Assembly: GCA_039545295.1 (NCBI GenBank)
Contig: BCIK01000022.1
Location: 186,001-250,000, forward strand
Reading direction: 5' to 3'
DNA: 64,000 nt
Origin: Udeniomyces pyricola
Lineage: Eukaryota > Basidiomycota > Tremellomycetes > Cystofilobasidiales > Mrakiaceae
Both the position numbers and the translations under genes were made by a program. This document shows, in pieces, positions 36,253 through 47,049 of this stretch; the stretch's first letter is position 1; the number at the start of each line of letters is the position of its first letter. A model generated the notes under the pieces. The model saw nothing but the letters and a program-made list of their open reading frames with translations. It was not told the origin of the DNA and did no database searches.

Positions 36253-38226
36253 ATGTCCAAAGCCGCCAAAGCCGTCGTCGTTCGTCCGCCTCTTCTCTTC
36301 CTCACTCGCTCCCTTGCTCCCTCGCCCCCCGCCCCCAGCCCCCCTCCCCCTCCTTCGCTCCTTGCCAAACCTCCTCTCTCCTTCGCTGCTCGTCCGCTCC
36401 GCCATCGCGAGCTGATTCGCTCCCTCTTGCCTTTTTTTCTCATCGCGCCCATCTCTTCGTCCCCCTCTCTCTTCTCCCTTCAGGACTGGTCCAGGATCTC
36501 CTCCTCTTACGGTCTTGGCAAGGGTACGACCATCTTTCTTCCCTCACCTCCGACCGACGTTCTCGCGCGCGCGCTTTCGTCTCCATGTCCGTTTGCTCAA
36601 CCTCTTCCTACATTACATCCCTGCCCGACTCCATCCCTCCCCCTCGCTTCGCTTTCGTCATCATCCCTGTCACATAGAGACCCTCTCTGCCATCTCCGCT
36701 TTCCGCAAGCGTGCTTCCGAAGCCGCCACCGCCAACGCTAACCTCACCGAGACCAAGCGCACTTCGGCCATCGACTTTGCCCACTACCGATCCGTCCTCA
36801 AGAACCAGGCCATCGTTGATGAGCTCGAGGCCGCCGTCACCAAGTTCAAGCCCGTCACCACCGATCCCTCCAAGGAGATCAAGGCCATCGAGGCTTTCGA
36901 GGCCAAGGCTGTAAGTGTGATGGTTCTCCTCTTTGCCGGATCGGGACGGATGGCGTGCCCAAGCTAAGGGGGGGAGGGGAACACGCGAAGTCAGGAGACC
37001 GTTTTCGAGCGTTGCGTTTTGGGTGAGCGCGACGAACAAGTCGGCCGGCGCTGCAAGGGATGTCGGTTTCCTTGATGACTCTCAAAGCTGCAGTCAGTCG
37101 CGTCGTGAGGTTGCAAGACAAGCTGGGAAGATACCACGCATGTACATCAAGTGGAAAAAGGGGGGAAAAGGGTGGGGGTGCGTGTGTCGCAAGATGGAAG
37201 TAAGGCCGCGAGGGAGGGATGGCAGTTTGCTCGTTATGACCACGCGGGATTTGGGGTTCCTGGTGTGTGGGATACTGGTCGAATGAGGGTTCATCGTACC
37301 GCTTAGTCTGCCAAGAGGAGTTTGGTCTTTTCCGGCCCAGGAACCGGCCGAATGGGCATAGGAAGACGCATGTATGGCTTTTGCTCGGCTTCAGGCCAGA
37401 CCTGGTTCTACATGTTGTCCTTGGCCTTTCTCCTCGTCGTGGCCAGGTCCTTGTTTGCGCATGGATATCATCTTTCGACAACCATTCATCCGCATATACC
37501 TCGACTTCGTTTTCCCTCGCTGGTGCCACACAATCAAACTGACATCTCCCTGCTTATTCTTGCTCAAATTTCTCCTTAACCGGCTTGACCGACTGGACCG
37601 AATTGTCATCCATAGATCGCCGACGCCGAGGCGACCATCAAGAAGATCGACACTGAGCTCGTCGACCTGACCCGAACGGCCGAGAACATCAAGAAGATGC
37701 GAGACTTCGAGATGATCACCGTGCGTTCTTGCGCCCCCCCCCCCCCCCCCCCTTTCATTTCTTTGCCTCCTGGCCATGTCATGCTGCCTTTCGCCTGACA
37801 AAAAGAAACTTCCTGATCGTGATGCTTTACTTGTGTGATCTCCTTTCGATTGTGCGCTTTTGCCATGTCATCTTGTGACTCTTGGATGCTGCTGCTTGTT
37901 CAGACCGACGAGCTTGCTGCGTCGATTCCCGGTACCGAGGAGACCGTCGAGATCATGGTTTCCAAGGGTACCTGGGAGGTTCCCGGCTACAAGGAGAAGG
38001 TACGTCGTCTTGCCTTTCTTCTTCCCCCCCCTCCTTTTTTTCTTGGGGGAGTCGTCACGCACTTGTCCTCTTCTTCTCTGTTTATTGCCTATTTTCCATG
38101 TGCACGTCTCCAAGACGGGCTCAGGACCGACGAATCCAAACCTGACATCTTGTCTTTCTGCTCTCTTCTCCCTCGTGATTTCAACCGTATCCCCTCTCAC
38201 AGTTCGGAGACATCAAGCTCTTCTAA
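36253..38226 (+). CDS. ATP7: Mitochondrial F1Fo ATP synthase subunit d
   Basis: Peripheral-stalk subunit of ATP synthase on the matrix side of the inner membrane. Exons 36253-36279, 36484-36523, 36678-36910, 37616-37720, 37904-37999, 38203-38226; 174 residues, the normal size. Sequence: MSKAAKAV and DWSRISSSYGLGKETLSAI (typical N terminus), FRKRASEAATANANL, IDFAHYRSVLKNQAIVDELE, then helical KKIDTELVDLTRTAENIK and the C-terminal TWEVPGYKEKFGDIKLF. There is no cleavable leader, as in yeast Atp7. Oddities: exon 1 is only 27 bases and the last 24 bases, and the third intron (36911-37615) is 705 bases, several times longer than any neighbour's. The first donor could lie three bases earlier within GTCGTCGTT. 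Confidence 0.93.
36911..37615 (+). other. 705-base intron of ATP7
   Basis: Donor GTAAGT, acceptor CATAG. It is much longer than other introns here (mostly 70-350 bases) and not homopolymer-dominated: sequence complexity is high throughout. It contains TGATGAC at about 37074 (C-box-like) and a distant CTGA near 37540. No open frame is convincing. It could host a small RNA or an old insertion; nothing is established. Confidence 0.55.
37734..37752. repeat. C19 homopolymer in an ATP7 intron
   Basis: Nineteen consecutive C starting 14 bases after the donor at 37721. The same type of tract recurs in many introns of the window (see findings). Confidence 0.9.
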
Positions 38227-39089
38227 ACGTCGTTTCATCCTTCTCCAGTGTACTTCTTCTTCGCTTTTTCACCTGCAAGAGAGGAACCTTTGGAATCGTT
38301 GGGATTTAGAGCGAGCGACAGTGGGAGAGAAAGAGAGAGAAAGAGAGAGAGAGAGAGGAGAAAGAAGAAGCAACAGACGTTTGGGTCCGGCCGGGGGTTG
38401 GTTGCCGTGTGGAAGAAAAGGCTGCGATGCACGTGGATTCATACCAATTTAACATGAACAAAAAAACAAGACGAAAAAGTTTCCTGAGTGATGCTCTTGC
38501 GAGCTAAGTAACGTAGGGCTGGAGGGGTGACTCCCTCGATCAGTGCAGGTATGTGTGCAGATGCCAGCGGACGGATTGAGATGTTGCAGAGACGTCGAGA
38601 CACTCACTAGCCAGCTTGGTTCGACTAAAGCAAAGTTTGCACTGCTTCGTTGGATCGTGGCGCGATTTACTTGTTGAACATACATTGAGAAGTCAGGCCG
38701 ATAGCTCGGGGTCTTACTCATCAATATGCATGGTTGTCATGGAGGTCGAACAATTTTAATATTACTGGCCAATATGGCGTGGGCCGTAGAGCGTTGTAAA
38801 ACCGCAAACCGAGAGAGGGCTTACTCAATCAGCTGACTCAAGCTGCATCAAGCCATCATGAATCATGTCGCTTCCATCGACACCATCCTGTACAAAGCGA
38901 GGGCTTTTGTTGAGATATCTTGGGTGGACCATATGCAAGCGATGCAGCATGGACAGCACAGCGCGACTGAGAGGAGCTCGGAGATGACCGTCTTTGTGCA
39001 TCTTCGTCCACGCGGTCGTTTTCTACCTGTCGTTCCTTTCAATCTCCCTTGCAGTCATCCCAGTACCAGTCCATCCACCATCACCATCC
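38227..39089. other. Intergenic spacer between ATP7 and the carboxypeptidase gene
   Basis: No gene supported. A GA-rich stretch (38330-38370) lies in the ATP7 3' flank. The remainder is mixed sequence leading to the carboxypeptidase promoter. An in-frame open stretch extends upstream of 39090 (MCIFVHAVVF at 38994), but 39090 gives the better signal peptide. Confidence 0.55.
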
Positions 39090-42000
39090 ATGCGCTCTCT
39101 TATCCCCTTACTTGTTCTCTTTGTTTCTTCCGTCTTCCCCGTCTTTCCGGCATCCGCAACGACGGCGACATCGACCCATCATGGTTTGACGCAAGAACTG
39201 CCGCCAGGACTGTTGTCAGGACTCGGCGACAACGCGTCATCTGAGGATCAGCATGTCGCCTTCACCCATCCCGCTCATCCGAACCGAAGGATTCGGGTCA
39301 AGGAAACGACGGGCTGGTGTGATCCTGACGTCAAGTCCGTACGATAAGCTAGAGAGTTGTGGGAAGACTATCTCGAAGCGGAACGACGAAGACTCGAGGG
39401 GTACTTGTAGCCGAACTGAAAGCCATTATTATAGATCAACTAACGACGTCGATCATCCCCNCNCTCCCCCCCCCCCCCTTCCTTCTGCTTTTCATGTTTC
39501 CTCCTTCCACGATCCACCACAAAACAAAACAAAACTTAACGCAAACCTCACCAACCTTCTATTGAAACCAACTCCAAAAAAAAAGATCTTACACAGGCTA
39601 CATCGACACCGATTTCCCGAACGGTCAATCCTTGTTCTTTTACTTTTTCGAAAGCCGATCGAACCCAAAGGAGGACGACGTCGTGTTTTGGATCAACGGC
39701 GGACCCGGTGCGAGTTCGGCCTTTGGGTTGTTCATGGAACTCGGAGTGGGTATATCCAAACCGTCTTCAATAGAACACTTTCTATGCGAGAGGCGGAGAG
39801 AGAGAGAGAGAGAGAAAGGGAGAGAAGTATTCACAAAGTTGAGATGATGAGCGGGTTCTTTTTGGATACTGGACTGATATCTATATTTGCTCCTCTTTCG
39901 TCATTGGCTTCGTTCCTACTCATCTCGCTTCTATCTAGCCTTGTCGGATCGTCCCTCCTAAGAGCCCCTCTTCCCCTCCAACGCTTGCGTTGAATCCCCA
40001 TTCGTGGAATACCAACGCCAACATCTTCTTCCTCGACCAACCCGCCGGGGTCGGGTTCTCTTATTCTCACCATGGTCAAGCCATCCATACGAGCACCGAG
40101 GGTAAAGCAGCCCAAGACGTCGTCGCGTTCGTCCAGCTTTGGTTCGAAGCGTTTGACGAGTTCAAAGGGAGAAAATTCCATATGGCCGGAGAGAGTTACG
40201 GTGGAAGGTACGTGCAGGTAAAGGAAAAAAAAACCTGGTTGAGAGATTCGACGTNNNNNNNNNNNNNNNNNNNNNNNNNNNNNNNNNNNNNNNNNNNNNN
40301 NNNNNNNNNNNNNNNNNNNNNNNNNNNNNNNNNNNNNNNNNNNNNNNNNNNNNNNNNNNNNNNNNNNNNNNNNNNNNNNNNNNNNNNNNNNNNNNNNNNN
40401 NNNNNNNNNNNNNNNNNNNNNNNNNNNNNNNNNNNNNNNNNNNNNNNNNNNNNNNNNNNNNNNNNNNNNNNNNNNNNNNNNNNNNNNNNNNNNNNNNNNN
40501 NNNNNNNNNNNNNNNNNNNNNNNNNNNNNNNNNNNNNNNNNNNNNNNNNNNNNNNNNNNNNNNNNNNNNNNNNNNNNNNNNNNNNNNNNNNNNNNNNNNN
40601 NNNNNNNNNNNNNNNNNNNNNNNNNNNNNNNNNNNNNNNNNNNNNNNNNNNNNNNNNNNNNNNNNNNNNNNNNNNNNNNNNNNNNNNNNNNNNNNNNNNN
40701 NNNNNNNNNNNNNNNNNNNNNNNNNNNNNNNNNNNNNNNNNNNNNNNNNNNNNNNNNNNNNNNNNNNNNNNNNNNNNNNNNNNNNNNNNNNNNNNNNNNN
40801 NNNNNNNNNNGATACAACGATTCCCCTCCCTCCCCCCCCCTTTTGCCCCTCCTTTTGCCCCCTTCCAGACGTCCAACAGCAATGCACGAACCTCTCTGGC
40901 ATCGGTCCCATCCAATCCGTTTCGACCTGTGCGAAACTCACCGAGCTCCTCCCACGTTGTCAGAGATGGCTTCAGAGGAGCTGTCGAGATTCGTTCGATA
41001 CGATCGAATGTGGCTTGGCTGTTGATTTGTTTGTCCACATGCTTTTTCTTTTGCTTTTGGGTGTGCGTATGTGTGTGCTGGGGGGAAGGGGGGAAGGGTA
41101 TTCGAAATCTATGGATGATGATGGTCTTGAACGTTGCCTGATGACTCCCTCCTGTGGGTTTTGGATGGTCCGGGGTTTGATTATCATCATTACAGCTGTG
41201 AGAATATGGCCATTATGTCCTCCTTCAAACCTCTCAATCGCAACTGGTCAGTCCAGATGTTCCTTGCTTTTCCCTTACCCTCCCCTCCTTACGGCGCTTG
41301 GAATTGATTATTTAGCTGACTCGATGATATCTACTACCTATGGAATGCCTTTCTCTCCCCCCCGGCTGTTATTGCTGTTGTTGTTGTCGATGGTATGGCT
41401 GGATGGGATCCACATAGGTACGACATCAGTGAGGAATGCATCAACGGCATCGAGTAAGTTTATCGTTTTCAATCCCATTCATCATATGCTTCCTCACTCC
41501 CAAGTCGACACGGACGATTTCGAATTCGTAGGGTCATCCACGTACAATAGCCTTCTTATCGGTACTTGTGCTTGTTTCGTGGTGCAGTCAGGATATATAT
41601 AGCTGACTTGTGATCCTCATCTTCAACTATATCACGAAAACCCTTTTTGTGTTGATCCAAAAGTTGTGCCGAAGACGCTTTAACCTCCGCCTTGACGACA
41701 TACCTCAATTTTCCCGACACGTTCCGCCTTCTTGGGATCGATCCTCATTTCCCTCCGGGCTCGTGGCAACTCAGCTCGGCGAGTGTGAACCGGGCGTTTG
41801 GTGGGATCGGAGGGAGTGGACCGATGGACGTTCATCGGGAAACGTATCGATGGGTCGAAGGATTGTTGGAGAGAAATGTGAGGGTCTTGGTTTATGCGGG
41901 AAAAGGTAANAAAAAAAAAAAAAAAAAAAAGAGCTGTAGAGGATTCATGATGGAAGAAAGACGAAGAAGAAACTGGAAAGAGAAATTTATTTTTCTCTCC

Positions 42001-42889
42001 CAAATTGACTCATTCCTCCCTTTCCTTGCTTCCCCTTCCTCCCTCCCTCCCTCCCTTTCTTGACTTTTCGCCTTTGCTTTTTTTTTCCTCCTCCAAAAGT
42101 CGACTTTGCCTGTAACTGGCTTGGGATTCAAGGTTGGCTCTCGACCAAGTTGACGTCCTGGTCCGGCACGCCCGCTTACCTCGCCGCGCCCACTCGGTTC
42201 TGGTCATCCTCATCGACATCGTCATTGTCGTCGGGTCCCAACACCACCACCGCCACCATCGAAGCTGGACTCTCGTCGGCGTCGATGGGACAAGAAGAAA
42301 ATCATTGGGAGGCCGAGACGGAGAGAGAGATCGCGGGGGAAGTCAAGAGTGCAGGGAATGGATTGACGTTTGCGACGGTTAGAGGAGCAGGTCATGTAAG
42401 TCCTTTTTTTTTTTTTTTGAGTTTGGGATGAATTCATGCCCAAGTCCTTGCTGCAGATTGCTCTCTCTCTCTCTCTCGACTTCAAACTTTGCGTTTCTTC
42501 CTTCCTGAAGGATGTTTTTTTTTTTTTTTTTCCAGAGGAACAAGAAACTGACGCTTCTCACCGTTGTTTCTCCCTTGTTTTTTTTCTCGATCCCTGGTTC
42601 TTTCCTTTCGAATCTGGATGCATAACCCCAAACAACCCAATCGAAATGACCATTAAAAAAAAATCTCTTTCCGCTTTCTCCCTATCTCCTCTTCCTCCTC
42701 CTCCTCATCGTCATCATCGAAAAAAAAAAACCTTCCCCTTCCCCCCCCCCCTCCCCTTTCTTCTCTGGGCCGACGCGAACACGATCTGGATTTCAAATTC
42801 CATTCGGCATTCCCAAGCTCGTCCCATTGATGAAACCCATTGAGTCTCTGTACATGTTCCAACGCTGGCTTGCCGGAAAAGACCTCTGA
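39090..42889 (+). CDS. S10-family serine carboxypeptidase (interrupted by an assembly gap)
   Basis: Secretory or vacuolar exopeptidase removing C-terminal residues. Visible exons: 39090-39334, 39586-39745, 39939-40207, then a 556-base gap, 40869-41028, 41196-41246, 41418-41453, 41664-41905, 42100-42395, 42818-42889. An N-terminal signal peptide ([19 protein letters not shown]) precedes a propeptide-like segment. Family blocks: [34 protein letters not shown] (oxyanion loop, Ala where carboxypeptidase Y has Cys), [15 protein letters not shown], catalytic Ser in GESYGGRY (40188-40207), catalytic Asp in VDFACNWLG, catalytic His in RGAGH. There is no C-terminal membrane segment, so not Kex1-like in topology. 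At least one exon is lost in the gap: the frame enters it in phase 2 and leaves needing phase 1. Acceptors AAAAG at 39585 and 42099 are unusual. Confidence 0.9.
40255..40810. other. Assembly gap (556 N)
   Basis: Run of unknown bases inside the carboxypeptidase gene, between the catalytic-Ser exon and the next recognised exon. Isolated N also occur at 39462, 39464, 41910, 46533 and 59809, each beside a homopolymer. Confidence 0.99.
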
Positions 42890-43674
42890 TCCCTCCCCCC
42901 CACTCAACCCAACCTCACCCTTTAGAGCTCTCCCTCTCTCCCTCCCTCAACAAAAAAAAAGGGACAAGACAAGACGGATGTGTGTTCTTTTTACGAACTT
43001 TTCTTAGTTAGGAAGATCGTTGATCACGTTGTGCCAGAAGGGGGAAAAGGGGGAACCCACGAGAGGGATGACGACGAACGGAGTTTTTCTTTTTTTTTTT
43101 CTTCTTCTTCTTTTTTTCTTGATATTCAATGACGATTCATCCGATCCGATCCGATTCGATTTATATAAGCTCATGATATCCGAGCGGCTCGTACCCATGA
43201 ACTCTTATATATAGAGAGCGTCTTTGGATGATGACACGGATGGATAGATGGACGGACGGAGTACGGACGGATCGGATTCCCAATGAGAATCGATATATAT
43301 GCTTTCGTTTCCCCCTTCTTCTTTTTCTCTGACAAGAAGCTGATGAACACATGCATGCATACCCATATAGTAAAGTCATAAAGGTACTAAGTCGTAGAGG
43401 AAGGAAGGATATTTTTATTTTATTTAAAAATAAAAATAAATAAATAAAGAACCAAGCCACTCCTCCTCCTCCTCCTCCTCCTTTCACCCATCCCCCACTC
43501 CTTTCCCCATGAATCTTTTGAGTTTATTGAGATTTTCCCTGCTCTTTCCGAGAATGTCCTCTCTTTCCAAACCCCTTCTTACTGACCCTTCTCTTCACTT
43601 ATCATTACCCCCTTCGTCTCTCACCCTCCAAAGGGGGAGGAAAGGGGAGGGAGAGAGAGAAGGGAAGAGAACGT
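42890..43674. other. Convergent 3' spacer
   Basis: No gene supported. It contains T/A runs (43090-43118), ATAAA-rich sequence at 43410-43447 and a CTC-repeat stretch (43459-43480), between the convergent carboxypeptidase and HAPSTR1-like genes. Confidence 0.6.
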
Positions 43675-46433
43675 TCATCTTCTAGCAACTCTCTTCTTTT
43701 CCCTCCCTTCTTCCACCCCTCCTCCTCCTCCCCCAATTCCAAACTCATTTCCTCCTCCCCCTCCACCACCACCACCACCACCTCCTCCTCTCTCATCCTG
43801 ATCCATTCCACTCCCAAACCCATCCATCGTCGTCGTCGCTCCAGCAGCGGCACCATGATGAAGATTCTTTCCACGTCGACTCTTCTTCCTCCCAGCCGCC
43901 GCTGCTCCTGCTCCTCCTCCTGCTCCTCCTCCTGCTCCTCCTGTTGATGCTGCTGTCGAACCCATGGTTCCCCCTCCACCTGCTGAACCAGATCCACCCG
44001 TCATGACCGTTCCACCACCACGTTGTTGGCGTGGTACCCGAGGGTGGTTACTACTATGCCCATGATGATGAAATTGTGATGGTGGTTGATGATGATGAAC
44101 CTGCTGTAGCAAAGGCTGAGAGTGGGAAGAAGCCCGTAGAAGAGGGAGAGTGGAAGTCGCTTGGGGCGTAGCCGAGTTGAAACTCGGCGGTGCCGAAGGA
44201 AGACCGGTGGTGGTCGAACGAGGAAGAGAGGAAGAAGGAGAGGTGGTGGTGGTAGTGGTAAGATGGGTGGTGGAGATAGATGAAGCTGGGCGGGTGGAAG
44301 ATGGACCAAGGGGATGGGTAGAGATCAAAGAGGATGTAGGATGCGTTCCAGACGACGACGACGACGATGGCGACGATGACGAAGGTGAAGACGACGAAGG
44401 CGAAACAAACGAAGAATCAGAAGTGATACTTGAAAGGTTTCGATGACTTGCCATCGTCGTCGTCGTCGTCGGGCTCGTGATGGTCATCGAGGAAGCCGAC
44501 CGAGTAGGGGAAGAGTTGAGATGTTCAAACCGCCGCTTAGAGCCGATGGGGAGACAAGGTTCCGTCGATGGCACCGATCCTGGCGCAGGTCTACTGATGC
44601 TGTGACTGCTGCTGCTGCTATGGTCGGCAGAGGAGGGAGCAAAGGAAGCGTGATTGAAGGGGATGGAAAAGTCAAACGAGGTCGTATGCGGGGGAACGAT
44701 CCTAGTAGAGGAAGAAGAGGTTGAGGTGTTGTGTGGAGATCCCTTGGTAGAGGTGCCATTTGTCAAGGAAGGATCGATCGTAGTGGTGGCGGTCGAAGTA
44801 GATGTTGAAGAGGAAGGCGCAAGAGGCGGTGGAGAGGAAGGAAGCGACACCTGTCGCATCGTCGGCGTAATCGAGTTGGATGAGCCCGATGCATCGGCCG
44901 AAACGGTATGGAAGGTCGTCGTGGGCAAAGAAGGATGGGTTGAAGATGAGGAGGTTGAGTGGGAATGCGAAGGAGTACGGGACAGAAGAGGAGAAGTGTC
45001 CATCTTGGTCGACAGGTTTGCCAAGGGTTCCCCGCCATCAGCAGCAGCAGCAGCAGTAGCAAGAGATGAAGCAGAAGAGAACTGTCCTGCTTTAATAGAG
45101 GACGTAGTAGTAGTCGAAAGGAGCTGAGGATGAGTGTTTGAAGAGGTAGAGGAGTTGTTGGGGCCCGACAATCCAGCTGGCGGACGCTCAGATAACCCGG
45201 TTGGTCGAGCCGGCGACAGACCCGGCTCCCGTGCGGGACTCGAAGCGTTTGATGACGATGAGCCCAGTGGCTCGAACCGGACGGGTCTCATGCCACCCAT
45301 CGACGGGGGTCCCGTTGAGCCGGCGGCGCGTTGCGAAGAAAGCCGCGAAGGCATGCCCGGTCGACTGGCAACGTGGCTGGTACTGTGACTGCCACCAGTA
45401 AACCCTCCCTCGGCCATCATTCTCTCCCCGCCTTCTTTACTCCGATCTCGACCGCGACTTGCTGCACCATTCGGTCCACCGACTCCCCCGCTAGACGACT
45501 CTCCGTCCTCCATCGTCTCATCATCATCTTCCTCCTGACGAAGCGTCTCTTGCCGCGCCTCGATCCAATCGAGCACGCGTCCGATGGTCATGCCCTGTTC
45601 CTCAAACGACCGATTCGATCGATCGTAACCCGAGATGGACGAGAATGACGAAGAGGGATGCACGGACGAGGTCGAGGAAGGGGATCCGAATGGCGCCAGA
45701 GGTTGGGAGGAGACGCCATGCTGGATCATTTGAAGAACGTCAGAGAGGCATGCCGAATATCCTGCAGAGTATGCTCGCTACAAGCATAAGGAAAGCCAGT
45801 TAGATGATGTGACTCAAAGTGTATGGCATGACTCGGTCAGGTTGAGAAAGGAAGAACGTCCCTCTGGGTCGAAGCCAGCGAACGTCATTGGTGTAGCATT
45901 GGGAGGGAGAAAGACCCACTTTGGAGGTATGTAAACTACTCTTGTAGAGCGTGGTGATGCTTAAAGCAGCCGCTGAGCACGAGCAAAGTGAGGACAGTGA
46001 CGCCAGGTATGGGAGAGACAGTCAGAGGAAGAACAGGGTTAGTGATTCTGATCGGTCGAGTCTTTCGTCGTGGGACCAAGGTGAGTTCTTGCATGATGGC
46101 GTCGACGGGGTTTGGAATTTGTGGGACTACGATACCGGTTGTTCGACGATGGAGCAGTCAACCGGTATCCATGGTAGTCGTGTTAAGCCGAGTAGCCTGA
46201 TCCAGACGAGACGTCGTATACCCAGGGCGAATGCTCGTGGGCAACCTACTCCCTGCCGGCCTTTCCTGTGAACCAACCCCGTTGACACCCCCGTCCGCGG
46301 CGTGAACTGGCATCTGGAGTCACTCATCAAAGAACGACATGGACTCACCTCTGAACTTGTCCATGAGGTCCTTCTCTGCCTTGGTCAGCTTAGTGGACGA
46401 CTGAAGGGATGACGCCAGCGATGAGAGGTCCAT
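43675..46433 (-). CDS. Low-complexity protein with HAPSTR1/C16orf72-like N terminus
   Basis: Exons in coding order 46433-46349, 45972-45920, 45777-43675; 746 residues. Residues 20-115 form the only ordered part: LMDKFRAAALSITTLYKSS, RAYSAGYSACLSDVLQMIQ, then IGRVLDWIEARQETLRQEE. The order (helix with AA-T-LYK-S, helix with GY-----DVL, helix with I---L-W---R) resembles the human stress-response protein HAPSTR1 (C16orf72), where FQNAATAVTNLYKES is followed by GYQRRNKDVLAWVKKRR. A basic SKRRFEH motif further on recalls the GTRKRT element. The other 600 residues are Ser/Thr/Pro-rich with Gly, Gln/His and Ala tracts. If the relation holds, the protein would act in nuclear stress signalling; this is inference. 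The start is the ATG before DLSSLASSL. Splice phases agree at both introns. Confidence 0.55.
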
Positions 46434-47049
46434 GGCTGGTTGAGAAGCAAGGGCAAGCAAGGGTGGGAAGACAAGAGGTCGCCGGCAAGTCGGGAATGGA
46501 TGATGGACGGTTTGGAAGGGGGGGGGGGGTGGNGGGTTAGTTGGACGGGTGAGTGTAAGGATGTGTCGGTTGACTGATTGGGTGCCTGACTGAGCGGGTG
46601 GGATTTAGGAAGGGGTGGGCTGAGAAGCGAGTCGGTTGGGCTGGCTGATGGAGGAGGTGCCGGTGGTGTGGGGGCAAGTGTCGGCGTGAAGCGAGAGAGG
46701 TGGAGGATGTTGGTATGCTGGTCGATGGCCGCAAGCTATGATCACGCGCCCGCACCAGCTGCAGCGCGCTCTGTAATCTTGTCTTGCATCTCCATCATGA
46801 TCATCCGGCAAAACTGCACATCGAATGTGTACTTCAGACATCTATAGATATACTCATCTTGCCTCACAGATACATACACACATATATCGAACTCGTACAT
46901 CATGTTGGAGTTTTTTTCGACAACTCCATCGACTCAATCCCCATCATCAACTGCACGACGTCCATGCATCAGATCCTTCCATTCTCTAATTCGTACCTGT
47001 CCGCATCAGCAGCAGCTACGAGTGCTCCATAATCATATCCATCCTCCCC
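46434..47049. other. Spacer between the HAPSTR1-like gene (upstream side) and HUA1 3' end
   Basis: No gene supported. A G10 tract with an ambiguous base lies at 46519-46533 and GTTGG/GAGTG-rich sequence follows. It should contain the promoter of the HAPSTR1-like gene and the terminator of the HUA1-like gene. Confidence 0.55.

Noticed and set aside
39253..39460. Open frame crossing the carboxypeptidase first intron ([13 protein letters not shown] frame)
   Set aside because: Wrong frame relative to the signal peptide and the CDPDVK block; it spans ambiguous bases.
41454..41663. Possible extra carboxypeptidase exon ([15 protein letters not shown] frame)
   Set aside because: Phase-correct splicing 41453/41664 already gives an uninterrupted S10 sequence; no family match for the extra segment.
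43605..45388. Long + strand and alternative-frame open frames over the HAPSTR1-like gene
   Set aside because: They are shadows of trinucleotide-rich coding sequence; only the minus frame joins the conserved N-terminal exons.
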